Translations under genes and position numbers: made by a program | The notes under the pieces: generated by a model | The model's database searches: none | Seen by the model: only the letters and a program-made list of their open reading frames with translations | What the model was told of the DNA's origin: nothing | In this document: positions 37,158 to 59,006 of the stretch, one piece after another | Layout of the letters: the number at the start of each line of letters is the position of its first letter | Numbering within the stretch: position 1 is the stretch's first letter | DNA from: Gordius sp. MW1 | Lineage: Eukaryota > Nematomorpha > Gordioida > Gordea > Gordiidae | Length of the DNA stretch: 64,000 nucleotides | Assembly (NCBI GenBank): GCA_964036665.1 | Contig: OZ038529.1 | Span: 24,190,060-24,254,059 of the forward strand | Direction of reading: 5' to 3'

Positions 37158-37367
37158 CTAAGCCAAGTGTATTTTGATGCGAAGCACCCTGATGTCTAAA
37201 GTAATGCACTTGTACCTAGCTGCTAATGCTCCCAACTTTGTAACCAAAGAGTCATGGCTTTTTTGAACTTGTTTTGCATTAAGATGCCCATAATATGGGA
37301 CGAAGCCCTTGTCCATAGAAATATGTGATGTTCCTACGTATTTCAGTACATTTTTTTGTAAAAAAGT
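37158..37367 (-). other. Coding-like fragment, unassigned
   Basis: A 69-codon open frame on the minus strand with strongly protein-like sequence: LKYVGTSHISMDKGFVPYYG, then HLNAKQVQKSHDSLVTKLGA, then LAARYKCITLD. No start codon lies near its head, so it would be an exon or a fragment. A possible donor (AGG|GTGCTT) lies near its end. I do not recognise the family. It could be a transposon protein piece or an exon of a host gene lost from this locus; no partner exon was found within 1 kb. Confidence 0.4.
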
Positions 37368-38102
37368 TTATATTTATGATAACGAAGTTAGGTAAATAAG
37401 TGTAAAACAAAAAAGGCCTAATGGTTAAATACAAAATTTGTGTATTAATTTCGTTTAAAACAGACCAAGAGTCGATAAAGGATTTAAACTTTTTTCTTAC
37501 AATAAGGATCCCAAGTTGTTGCCTGAGTAAGAAAGAAGTGAAAAATTTGGATTTTATAGAACCTTTTCCAATTTTAAAAAAAAAATCAAGGCTTGTTTAC
37601 CGCAAGAACCAGAGCATCTGACAACAATAAGGATAAAAATACTTGACGTCAAAGGGCTGTTCTTACTTATTTAATTTCAGTAAATTTGACTTAATTAAAG
37701 AGGAGTTAACTTTAGCAAACTTTGTCAATAAATTTTAATCTCAAATTGTCGCACAAATAGGAACACTTCGTTATCATTTTAAATATTTTATGGCGCATTT
37801 GTATACCATTAAGACCGGTTGATTTTAGCAATTCTCTGGTTGCCGAACTCTTAACTTTTAAATTTTTCGGAGATAAACAGCCTGTAACGATTAATCTGCC
37901 AATATTAATTTTGCATTCTTAATTTGTAAAGTTAAAATAGTGATATAGTTAAATTACCCACAATTCAATATTTGGGGAATTGATAACTGTAACATTGCAA
38001 TTATGCTTTCAAAACATGTTAGATTTCGTGAGTGTCAAGTTAATCAGCTGTTTCTCTAACATAAAGTCTGCCCAGTGTCTCATTTTCTTAGTTTTTAGAA
38101 AT

Positions 38103-38272
38103 TAGTGTTGAAAAAATGGCTGGGTTTTGTTTGGTCGACCCTGGTCTGTTTTTAAATTTCGACTAAGGCTAGAGGTCGATTAAGAAAAGGCCAAAAAACT
38201 ATTAGTATGTTTATGTTAGTCGACTAAAACCGAAGGTCGACCAAACGAACCCCAGCCGTTTTTACAACACGA
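38103..38272. mobile_element. hAT palindromic MITE with 8-bp duplication
   Basis: TAGTGTTGAAAAAATGGC to the inverse ending TTTTTACAACACGA. Flanking octamers TTAGAAAT (38095-38102) and TTACAAAT (38273-38280) match at 7 of 8 positions. Confidence 0.88.
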
Positions 38273-38454
38273 TTACAAATATTCAAAATTTTTAAGTTAT
38301 CCTACTTTTGAAAAAACAAAATAAATTTTTAAATCCTATATTTTGATAAATATGAAGCTTTTTATTGGAGAAGCGTGCCTTTGAGATTAAAAAATTAAAG
38401 AACAGTGGATCCAGTTTTAAAAATGGCTTTTGAATTTTATTTATGGAGGCGTTA

Positions 38455-40229
38455 AAGTGACTTTACCAGAATAACTAGTTAAGTTACAGTTACTTTCACA
38501 AAAAATGTAACTAATTACAGTAACAATTTTTAAAATGTAACTGATTACAGTTCCAGTTACTTACCTGATGGAACCTGATGGGACTAGTTACGCCTAAATT
38601 TACCCTTGTAAATTTAAAAAACAATATTTTTTAATATTATTTATTTTAACATTTGTATAAAAATCAGAGGGTAATTAGCGATGATTTGAATTCTATAAAA
38701 CGTTAGTTTTTATATAGTCATCTAATAAGCTGGTCCGCTAGTCACTAAATATTAATTTAAAAATACGTTCGACGGGGGCGCTAGATGGTAGGGGTACCTT
38801 AAATTTAATGAAGAGTTTAATTTGGGGGAAATTATTATGTATTACCAAGTCATTATTATTCTTGATAAAATTGTGAGTTTACTCTTGAATACTTTCCGTG
38901 AAAGTTAAAAAAATTCAACGTAATAGATCTAGGTCCTGTTTACCCTCTGGTTAGGAATCAATGAATTTTTTCAAGCGTCTTCTCATTTTTTTCAAAAGGA
39001 TTCACGGCCAACTTGATTTAAAAATTGGATTTCATAAGAAAGGATATAGGGCATTATCTAGAGTTTCCTACAGGTTAAAGTAGTAGTTAATTCCTGTTGA
39101 GGGAATGTATTCTCTAAAAATTAATCATCAAGGCTTAAACTTTAACTTTTATTTCCATAAATTTGCAGTGGTATTTAAAGGAGCTGATATGTAATTTACT
39201 TTAGGGCTGCATAATTTGCATAGAAATGTCATCTTCTTGGTTTCTTTTATCGTTAAAGACCGGGGAGTCTTCTCTAAATTTCCATGTCAAAATAAAATGA
39301 TACAAGCTATATAATTGAAAAGTATATTATTTCAACAACCTTTATTAATATTGTATTATAAGTAATTTATCAAATGGCATAATTACTAAAATTTGGATAT
39401 TTAGGTTCGTCAAAAATCATATGACACTATAAGTGATGAAAATCTCTTTTGCTTATATATAAAGAAAGGGCTATTTTTCAAACAATCGAAATAAAATAAT
39501 TAATAATTTTTCATAACATTTTTTTGAATGGCCGAAATTCTAAATACCGAACTTTACATTTAATTTTCAGCTAATAAATAATATTTTATCTTAAATGTCT
39601 CCACATATATTTTTTAATTTTTTGTTTAAAATTTTCGCAGATATGAATTTGAATTATTATTTTAATGACCTTCATTAATATTGTATTAGAGTATTTTACC
39701 AAATGGCTTAATGATCATATTTTTAATAGAGGTTGGGCAAAAAACATATGATATTCTAAGTTAATAAAAATCTATTTTGCACAAATATTAAAAGGGCTAT
39801 TTTACATAACAACTGAGGAGAATCCATTAAAATTCATTAAATTTAAATGGCCATGCTAATATATGTTGTTCTAAAAAATGTGAATTAGTCAATTTAAACA
39901 TTTTCGGTAAATTTTGCAGATATGAATACAAATTTAAACTAAAATAATATTTTATATAATATTGGTAATATACTGATAGGATGGATTATCTATCTAAATT
40001 CAGATTTGCGCAAAGGAAATTTAAATTTAAAGTTATGAACACAAACTAGACGTGTAATTTATTATTAAACTAAAAAAATTTAAAGTTATAAAAAGTAACT
40101 GTAACTAAAGTTAAAGAGTTACTGAAATAATATAACTAACTACAGTTACAGTTACCTTGAATACAAGTAACTGGTTACAGTTACTTTACTGAAGAAAAGG
40201 AACTAGTTACATGTAACACTTAACAGCTC
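38455..40229. mobile_element. Large TIR element with GTAACT-rich ends
   Basis: Both ends (38455-38590 and about 40085-40229) are inverted relative to each other and packed with GTAACTGTAAC-type blocks (AGTTACAGTTAC, AACTGGTTACAGTTAC). Such ends are typical of some hAT elements. The interior is AT-rich with several GGCCATGC/TGGCATAATT-like repeats and no transposase. Exact ends and target duplication are not resolved. Confidence 0.6.
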
Positions 40230-40471
40230 TATTTATTTATTATTAAAAGCCCTTTTTGGGCTGGATTTTACTGAAGTGATTTGGATAGCATATCAACTAA
40301 AATAAGGTGTCTTATAGTTAGAACTTTGTCTCAAACTTTAGAGACCTGTTGTCCCAAGATGCTCTCAAAACCCTAAAAGCTTATAAAATGTTATTAAAGC
40401 CACTGCCTAATATAAAGACACCTTTTTGTTTCTCCAGAGCCACTTACCACTGAAATATTAAATAGTGTGTC

Positions 40472-40750
40472 TATCGGGAAGTAAATACCAAATTATAAAG
40501 TAATAAATACTTTATTAAATATCCAATAAGAGTAAAACGTTTGCGAAAAAAGTAAGTGGTGAAGAAGTGTTTTAAACGCCTTTATATAATCGCGAATTAA
40601 TTAAATAAAACAATTACATTTAGTGGTGAATCCGCGAGGTATATGTGATTGGTCAATTAACGTCGCGAAGTAGTAAGGTAATGTCAATGAGTCAATTAAG
40701 TTTCAAGACATAAATAATATGCCGCGAGCAAAATAGTAATTGACGCAACA
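40472..40750 (-). repeat. 3' LTR of the gypsy element
   Basis: About 279 bases from TATCGGGAAGTAAATACC to TTGACGCAACA; on the element's own strand it begins TGTTGCGTC. Closely similar along its whole length to 43883-44167, with a few small indels. Confidence 0.9.
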
Positions 40751-43700
40751 AATATTCCGCTGGGTAAAAACGGAGTTCATACAAAATTAACAAATTTTTT
40801 GGGCCAATGAACTTGTCGACCAGACTTGGTAATGGTTGGGTTAGGAAGTGGTGCGCTAGGTTTTGTAGAAGAAACAATGGTAGGTTAATTTAAAATGGTT
40901 CGGTGGGTGATTGTTTGGGTTGGGTGAATTTGGGTCAACTGATGAATTCGAGTTATCAACCTTAGGCTTGAGGAAAGCTGGCTTTAATCGAGTATGCTTT
41001 TTAATCACTTTAAAAGGTCCTTCATAGGGGGGAACCAAAGCTTTGCGTAGCCGATCAGTTCTTATATGGGTGGATGAAAATAAATTGTCGGAAATTTGTA
41101 GTTTGATGTTCGATGGTGTGGAAGGTGTAAATCGGACATCATCGAACTGCTGTCGAAGGCATTGTATGTAATCGGCAGCGTTAATGTCGCAATCCGACGG
41201 TTGTTGTATGGAATCGATATCGATTCGGGACAAAGTGTCTGCTACTATATTCGCCTTTCCTTCAATAAACTGTATATCTGAAATAAATCGAGAGATATAG
41301 TCTAATTGTCGTATTTCACGCGGCGACTATTTATCGGATTTAGAAGTGAGAGCATAAGTTAACGGTTTGTGATCAGTAATAATTGTAAAGTCGCGACCTT
41401 CTAAAATGTGTCGGTAATGTTTAATTGAAAGATAAATTGCTAGCAGTTCTCTCTCGAATGTACTATATCGAGTCTGTGTTTTGCTCAATTTAAGGGAGAA
41501 AAAGGATAAAGGACTGATTTCCCCTTTTACGATCTGATGTAAAACGGCTCCAATGGCAGAGTTTGACGGGTCGGTTGTAATAGAGATGTTGGCACCATCC
41601 ACTAAATGATTAAGGTTCGAGATATATCTTGTGGAATGCGCCGTGTGCGCTCTGCGTCATGTCCAATGGTCCATTTGTGTCGTTGAGGAGATCAGTCAGT
41701 GGTTGTAGAAGGAGTGCACAGTTGGGTATAAAACGCCTGTAAAAATTTACCATTCCTACTAAACGACGTAGTTGTGTCATAGTGGTCGGGGTAGCAAAAT
41801 TCTTGATGGCCGAGATCATCTCCGGTATTGGCGTTAAACCTTGTGGGGAAACTTGATGTCCAAGGAAATCCAGAGAAGAACATCCCCATTGGCACTTGTC
41901 CAGGTTAATTTTTATATCAAACTCTCGTAATCGTGTAAAACTTGACGTAAATGGTCTAAATGTTCACTAATTGATGTACTTGCGATTAAAATATCGTCCA
42001 AATATGCGAAGGTGAAATTGAGACCTTGGTCAATGAAGCGTTGGAATGTTTGAGCAGCATTTCGTAAACCAAAAATTCCCAAAAATTCATAAAGACCGAA
42101 AGGTGTAGTTATTGCAGTCTTTGCGATGTCTTCCAAGGCTACGGGTATTTGATGGTATGCTCTAACTAGATCTATTTTTGTATAGATGGTTGTGCCGGCT
42201 AGGTTGAGCGAGAAATCGTGTAGATGTGGTAAGGGGTAACGATCCGGTATTATAACGTTAAGTGCTCGGTAATCTCCACACGGTCGCCAATCTCCTGGAG
42301 TTTTTTCGGAACCATGTGCAGTGGAGAACTCCTGTGGCTTTCTGAGGGTTAAATATGCCGAGTTCGAGCATGTGTGCAAACTTGTTTGGTAATCTTTAGC
42401 TTGACAGGGTCTAAGCGTCTAGGTCTGGCATAAACGGGTGGTCCTTGTGTACGTATGTGGTGGACTACCTGATGGCTTACGCGTGACCTGTAATTTGGAG
42501 GGGCATAAATATCGGGGAACTCTTTCAACACATTTTTATACGGTGAATTGATCTTTATTGCGAGTTTTAAATTATACAAGTTCGAGTCAATACATCGCCC
42601 ATAAGATTTTAACGTAGTCTTAGGGTCTAACAAACATTTACGGCGTATATCAACGAGAAGGTTATAATGATTTAAAAAATCAGCCCGATGATAGGTGTCT
42701 TAACTTCGGCGATGGTAAAAACCCATTGAAAACTTCTCCGTAAGCTAAGGTTCAGTTCCATTGATTTCTGGCCATAGGTCAGTATGGAACTATGATTTGC
42801 AGCTTGGAGGAGAATGTGTGAGGGGGTGAGATGGTGGTTACGTGGGGGTGGTATGACACTTAGTTGCGCGCCGGTATCTATTAAGAAACGAAATTTGGTT
42901 GATTTATCGTAAATAAAAAATAAGCGACTAGTGTTATGGCCTGAACCAGGTGTCTGGCAGGCCTATGGGTTTGACGAGGAAAGCGGGGTATAATTGCAAG
43001 GCTGTCGGCATTTAGTCGACTTTTCCTTATATCTTTGGTGATACCAACACCAATCTTGGGAACGTCTGCGCGGGGTTGAAAAGGGGATCGAAATCTCATT
43101 GATGTAGAGCTACTTCTCGACTGAAAACTATTTTTTTGACTGACCTCTTGGCGCAATGTCTCGATGCTCACGCTCAGCTTATTGACCATGTCTCTGAGCA
43201 TCTCGATATCATTGCCTGATCTCTGTGTGGCAGGGGCGACGTTGGATATTTGCGGCGTATGGTACGTTCCCGCGATTTTATCAGCTGTTTCAGCTAGCTT
43301 GACTAAAGTCTAGTCACTTGCACAGATCGCCAAGATGCTGGCCATGTTGTTGTCCAGTTTTTCCAACCACAATTGTTTTAAAATGCTTCGTCCATTTTGG
43401 CGGTACCCAGGAGGCTTTTCATGTGTCTATAGAGTTGTGAGGGTGTACGATCACCCAATTGCACGTTGGAGAGTAAGTCGTGGAATCGTGCTGAGTCCGC
43501 TTTGTCGTGCGGTCGATGATAGCTGTTTGAATGGTGGTGTACAGAGCCTCGAACGGTAGATTTCCAAATAATCTTGGATTTCGATTGTTACTTCCTGGGG
43601 GAGGCATTCAATCACGTATCCAAGTTTGCTAGACTCAGATGTTATTCGGCGTATCGTGAAAAGGGCCTCTATTTGGACAACCATAGGCGGGGATTTATAC

Positions 43701-43882
43701 AAGGGGGGGGGGGAGGGGTAATTTAAAAAATATAGCGTTTTCCAATTTAATTTGAACGTCATCTAATTGGATGGTATCCATTTACATGGTTGCGTTTAAC
43801 AAGGGTTGGGTAAGGGTTGGTTAGAAGAATGCGTATAACAAGGGTGGGTAGAAGGGTGCATATAACAAGGGTGGGTCACCAA

Positions 43883-44167
43883 TATCGGGAAGTAAATACC
43901 AGAAGAATAAAGTAATAAATACTTTATTAAATATCCAATAAGAGTAAAACGTTTGCGAGAAAAGTAAGTAAGTAAATGTTTTACACGTCTTTATATAATC
44001 GCGAATAAATTGACAACATTAAGCCAATTAACATTTAGTGGTAAATCCGCGAGCTATATGGATGGTCAGTTAACGTCGCGAAGTAGTAAGGTAATGTAAT
44101 TGAGTCAATTAGGTTTCAAAGTAGACATAAGTAATATGCCACGAGCAAAATAGTAATTGACGAAACA
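43883..44167 (-). repeat. 5' LTR of the gypsy element
   Basis: About 285 bases, the partner of 40472-40750, ending TTGACGAAACA next to the TGTC duplication. Differences from the other LTR are scattered substitutions and small indels, so the insertion is not brand new. Just inside it, 43798-43880 carries short tandem copies of an AACAAGGGTGGGT-like unit. Confidence 0.9.
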
Positions 44168-44171
44168 TGTC

Positions 44172-44690
44172 CATCGATAAAGTTAATTGACATTATTAAC
44201 GATTTATCGGGAATCTAGATAAAAAATTGCTGAGCAACAGAAAAATTAACCTTGTCTTATAATGTCTATTTTTTATAACGTTTTATATCTTATACACATA
44301 ATTCAAATTTTTATAGTGATCATAGTTGTTAAAATTTTCTGCCTGAACCCTGCCCAGTCCGTTTTTTTTACTAAATTGCCCGCCGGGGCTTGCTTAAACC
44401 CGTTTAAATCCTTGAGCCGGAGGCAACAAAGGGGTTAAAATGTTGCGTGGGACGAGGGCCTGGTATTTGACCGTCTTAAGGTCTTCTGGAAGAGTTAGAG
44501 CATTCTAATTTTGGTTAGAGGGGGCGAAAATGTCTATACACGTGAAATTCAATATAAGGGGTAAACCATTTTGCGAGGGTATGAGAGTTGAGCCGTCAGG
44601 CCTCGTTCTTCCTTCCAACAAAGGGTCAGGAGGCTCTAGGACTGATAAAACATTTGCATTTTTAAAAGCAACCTAGAAATACACGGTGGA
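44172..44690. other. Intergenic, degraded repeat
   Basis: No gene. The segment 44340-44470 is unusually GC-rich (TTGCCCGCCGGGGCTTGC) against an AT-rich background and is probably old transposon sequence, not placed in a family. Confidence 0.35.
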
Positions 44691-45530
44691 GCTTGGGGTA
44701 TACTAAGCTCGACCATATGACGAATGACCTGCTCATGAAAAAAATGGGTATTCAACCTATGATTAACGAAAATCGGCTAAGGTGGTATAAGCATATTCTA
44801 AGAAGGGACACGAATGACTTAGTAAAGTACTTGTTTAATTCCTTGAGGGGCTGTGCGTCGAGTAGCGTTACGTTTCGTCCGAGTCGATATGATAACAGGA
44901 GAAATTATCTTAGTCCGCGTTATTTATGTTGCAGATCCAAGATATTGAAGTGGAACAAGGATTCGTGATAATAGGCTTAGAATTAGAGTCCGGAAGAAGT
45001 ATTTTTAAACACACAAAGATAGGTTCGAAAGATGTACTCGAAATATTTATTATATGAATCCAGATGATACTAGAGAAAATTGTTATATGGTAAAAAAATT
45101 AATACAGCTGATAAAAAAAAATAAATATTTTGTCTACTCGTTACAAAAACGATATCGAACATTTTATATAATAAAAATGGTAATTATAATAATAATCCAC
45201 GCATGGAATGGTTACAGATCCTTACAAAAAATGGTAATTATAATAATAATCCACGCATGGAATGGTTACATATCCTTACACGTAGCGTCGGTTCGATAGC
45301 GCAGGTAAAACGACGACGGAGCCTGTACGTGTGGAAGTGATTACAGAACCTTACAGTACTGGACATGGAGGTACTGGGGAAGAGAGGAAGAGGACAATCC
45401 CGTGTCACGTGGAAAGGGCAAGTCGATAAAGTAATAACCTTAAAAGAGATTAGTCAAGATATGACACTCGGTCAAAATGGAAGAAACTAATCAAAACAAA
45501 CCCCACGACTGTGGGATTAAATTACTGATA
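44690..45530 (+). pseudogene. LINE reverse-transcriptase tail fragment
   Basis: C-terminal end of a non-LTR retrotransposon ORF2: GYTKLDHMTNDLLMKKMGIQ, then ENRLRWYKHILRRDTNDLV, the motif that follows the reverse transcriptase in such elements (usually RLRWFGHVxRM). Further on, after frame breaks, GRKRGRGQSRVTWKGQVDK appears near 45380-45430. Related tails lie at 55365-55640 (minus) and 61138-61225. It also contains a direct duplication of about 54 bases (45175-45275). Confidence 0.7.
45175..45280 (+). repeat. Direct duplication of a ~54-bp unit
   Basis: AATGGTAATTATAATAATAA followed by CCACGCATGGAATGGTTAC occurs twice in succession, with near-identical copies. It interrupts the LINE tail. 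Confidence 0.8.
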
Positions 45531-45540
45531 AAGAAGAAGA

Positions 45541-46229
45541 AGATAATTAACACTTTAAAAAAACTAATTATACATTGAATACAAATGATTTGATAATTTT
45601 TTTCTCTCTATTAAGCACGAGAGGTTGAGAGCTGAAAATGTTGATAATTATAAATTTTTTTATTCTGAGACATTCAATAAGGCAAGGAAAGCATTATTTA
45701 TATAAACCAAGACTTGCTTTATGTCAAATTTCGTAAGATAAAATGATATTTATATAAATTAGCTAATCCAATTATTGCTAATTTTTATATATAATTAAAA
45801 TAATATCTATCTTAAAAAATTCGGCAAATAATTTTAAAATTCAACGCTAATAGGCCGCTCCCCCTATGTACACTATTATTGTAGGCCCTCAATCCTTACA
45901 CTTATGCAGTCTTAATCCTGAGGACAGGCTTTTTTATAAAAAATTTAGTCAAGGGTTGTATTTGAGTTGGGAGGGTCAAACATCAATCGTTTATTCTTTT
46001 CCTTCAAATCCTAAAGGAAGGGGGTATTTGGTAAAATTTAAAGGCTTATTACATCCTTTTATAATCTAAAACCCTCTATCTATAATAAAATCTACCTCAA
46101 AATTACCTCTATTATTTGTTAAAGTAATTTTTATGGATGAATTGTTGACAAAAGACGAGTTGTATTTATAAATCACCACAGACCTTTAAACAATTGCCAT
46201 ATTGCGTGATTCATTCATAATTATCTAAT
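45541..46229. other. Upstream region of PPP2R1
   Basis: AT-rich intergenic sequence that should hold the PPP2R1 promoter. A 67-codon open frame (45866-46069) has no recognisable domain and lies just upstream of the first PPP2R1 ATG. I cannot name a TATA box or initiator with confidence. Confidence 0.4.
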
Positions 46230-56280
<10,051 letters not shown>

Positions 56281-56501
56281 AGAAATCAACTGATTGAACA
56301 AAATAGACCAGGAAATGACTTAAAATGTGTTTATACATTAATTCGTTCATTTTCATTACATATTTGTTTTACAATATTTACTCAACACTATTTCGTACTT
56401 TTAGTGTAATTGTCACTTATAACGCTTATAACATCGCACTTGTAATAGCTTAAATGTTTTGATCCACTCGCTTTAGAGAACGAAATATCTTAATCTTATT
56501 T

Positions 56502-56507
56502 AATAAA
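56502..56507 (+). promoter_or_regulatory. Candidate polyadenylation signal of PPP2R1
   Basis: AATAAA about 220 bases after the PPP2R1 stop and before the next transposon. It is the first canonical hexamer seen downstream in this stretch, so it is a reasonable but unproven 3' end signal. Confidence 0.4.
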
Positions 56508-56611
56508 GTATATGTTACACGTTGTTTTTAGGACTATATTTGTGATGTCTTCAACATATTTAACTTTGACATGACATTTATTTAGTTCCCCTTATAATCA
56601 ACTTACTTTAA

Positions 56612-58752
56612 AATTAACCGGCTAATTGTTTGCAGATTTTGGTAGAGTTTTTTGCGATGAACACGGATGTATTTTTAAATTTTCCCCTATACGTTAAGTT
56701 TTTAAAATATTTGCTGTCAAAGTTGCTAAAAATAGCGATTTTGGTTGGCGTTTTTCAAACAGGAATAACTTGCAAATTAATCTGTAAAATTTTAATTTAA
56801 TAAATTTGATTTATAAATAAAGGAGAGAGGAATCCATTAAATCCTTGTTAATTTAATAGCCATCAAATAATTTTAATACATTATAAGGACAACCCTTTGT
56901 TAATACTTTATGGAACATAAATAAAAATCTAATTCTTTTTGTAACGGGCTTTTAGTGGGTCTTTGGTGTATCTAGGCCCGGCCCAAGCCCGTTAGATTAT
57001 ATTACTGCCCGGCCAGGGCCGGTGTCAGGTTATTATATTCACGTATTATCATATTCACTTGTCAATCTGACTTTGATTGACGTGTGTCGTGATTGACAGC
57101 CATTTTTAAATTTGTAAACAAAAGAAATCAAAATTAATGACATATATAAATATATATATTAATAGCTATTTTTTATTTGCTTATTTATAATAAGTCTTTT
57201 TGATAAAGATCATTGAAATTATATTTTGAGACCTAGTTTTATAATATGTAATTTCCATTGATAACTATTGCTTAAGTTTAGCACAGTAATATATATTTTT
57301 TTAATTTAAATAATTATCATTTATTACATCAAAATGGTTATGAGGTGCTATATAATCATTTATATCTGAACACATATTGGGACACCAATCCCTAAATGAA
57401 CATATTTACTTTGATTAGAAATGTGTACTTTTCAGATATTTTGTTCCTTGTTTATTTTAAAGTTATGACTTAATTATTGTTTATGTTTATATAACAAACA
57501 CAGTAATATAATACAATGGATATAAAAATTTTATTCAAATAAATATCATTACATCAAAATGGTTATATTTATATCTGAACACATATTGGGACATTAATAC
57601 CTAAATGAACATATTTACAAGTACTTTTCAGATATTTTGTTCCTTGTTTATTTTAAAATTATGACTTAATTATTGCTTAAGTTTATATAACAAACACAGT
57701 AATATAATACAATGGATAAATTTTATTTAAATAAATATCATTACATCAAAATGGTTATGAGATGCTAATAATCATTTATATCTGAACACATATATTGGGC
57801 CACTAATACCTAAATGAACATATTTACAATGATTAGAAATATGATGCACTTTTCAGATATTTTGTTCCTAGTTTTATTAATCCCCATGTGACTTTCCAGA
57901 TTTCCTTGATAGAGTTTGTTGGGCCATCGTGATAACTCTTCATTATTTATTTCTCCTCTTCATGTTTATTATAACTTTAAATATTTCCAGAAAAATGTTA
58001 TATATTTTGTAAACACAAGTATTTCACTCTTTAATATCTAAAACGTTATATAAAGCATGTTATATATTACTTACTTAACAACTTATTATCCTACCAATTT
58101 CCAATTCGGAAAACACTTGAAAATGGTTAGAGTTGTTTGTAGGTTTATTAGCTTGAATCTGGTAACACTTATTTATTATTCTCCTAACGGGTGTTTTCTA
58201 CGCGTTCAATTGTTCTGTATTAAGCTCATAATCAATGGCGATGTAGCGAAAATCACGTGATCTTGTTTACTTTTACGCTTGTAGCCAATTAGTGCGTTCT
58301 ATTACGCATATGAATCTGATAACCCTACACCGGCCCGTTGTTTTAATTTACAGAAATCACGGGCCGTGCAGGTCTGTAGTAGTAGTAGATAAACAACAAA
58401 ACGCACTTAATTTCTAGTGCTAAAGGGAAGGGAGGGCGACCTTAAGTCTCGGGCAATTTATCAATGTAAAAAGATTGAATATAGTTAATTTTGAATATAT
58501 ATCAAAATTTAGTAGAGCTAGGGTAAAAAAAGTTTGATGGATTCCTCTCCCCTTTTTTATAAATCAAGTTTATTAACCAAAATTTTACCGTGCAAGTTAT
58601 TGACGTTTGAACAATGCCAAAATCGCTATTTTTAGCAACTATGACAGCAAATAATTTAAAAACTTGACGTAAAGGGAAAAAACTTAAATTGTGTTTACCA
58701 TAATAAACTATACCAGAATCTACAAACGGTTTGCCGGTTGATTTTATAAGTC
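56612..58752. mobile_element. Large TIR element with ~210-bp inverted ends
   Basis: The left arm (about 56612-56860) and right arm (about 58500-58752) are inverted copies: both contain AACCGGC at the tip, TTTGCAGATTTTGGTA/TAGATTCTGGTATAG, GTTGCTAAAAATAGCGATTTTGG, and GGAGAGAGGAATCCATTAA. TA flanks both tips, consistent with but not proof of a TA target. The interior holds a tandem repeat and no transposase. A left end of the same family is cut off by the window edge at about 63925-64000. Confidence 0.75.
57300..57900. repeat. Three tandem ~200-bp units
   Basis: ACATCAAAATGGTTAT, CATTTATATCTGAACACATA, CTAAATGAACATATTTAC and TTTTCAGATATTTTGTTCCT recur in order near 57328, 57553 and 57743, the middle copy shortened. 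Internal to the TIR element. Confidence 0.85.
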
Positions 58753-59006
58753 CATTATTTGTTGGCCGGTGTTATTATTAGATGCATTAACCCTTGTTCT
58801 CTAGTTAAATATTATATAGTTTTTTAGTAAAACACTTTTTGGCCTGTTTATTATCTAGCTAGATTTTGGCTGTATTTTAAGTAAAGAGTTTCTTTTTAGA
58901 GACTAACACATAAGACTTTAGTTTTGAAAAAATTCACTATATTATAAGTAGAGGTATGTGTATAACATTTATAATTTAAAAAACATCAAACATAATATTT
59001 CAAAAT

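Larger units (their letters stand above)
40472..44167 (-). mobile_element. Ty3/gypsy element with intact LTRs, integrase deleted
   Basis: Complete insertion: TGTC stands on both sides (40468-40471 and 44168-44171), a 4-bp duplication, and the two LTRs are near-identical. On the minus strand: gag (about 43762-42880), reverse transcriptase with [14 protein letters not shown] and [10 protein letters not shown] (42379-41912), then LRRLVGMVNFYRRFIP (41819-41610), then RNase H with TTDPSNSAIGAVLHQ and TRYSTFERELLAIYLSIKHY (41602-41327). After DTLSRIDIDSI the frame passes straight into a C-terminal block (FSSTHIRTDRLRKALVPPYE) that normally follows the integrase core. The zinc-binding and catalytic parts of integrase are therefore gone. 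Several frameshifts exist in gag and pol. A primer-site-like TTGGTGACCC follows the 5' LTR. Confidence 0.9.

Noticed and set aside
41327-43762. Treating each gypsy open frame as a separate gene
   Set aside because: They are pieces of one broken gag-pol between matched LTRs and are annotated as one element.
45866-46069. 67-codon open frame upstream of PPP2R1
   Set aside because: No domain, and it probably overlaps the PPP2R1 promoter or 5' untranslated region.
56637-56700. Alternative last PPP2R1 exon after TTTGCAG
   Set aside because: Lies inside the tip of a TIR element that recurs at the window end; the exon at 56270-56280 has a strong pyrimidine tract and fits the family's C-terminus length.
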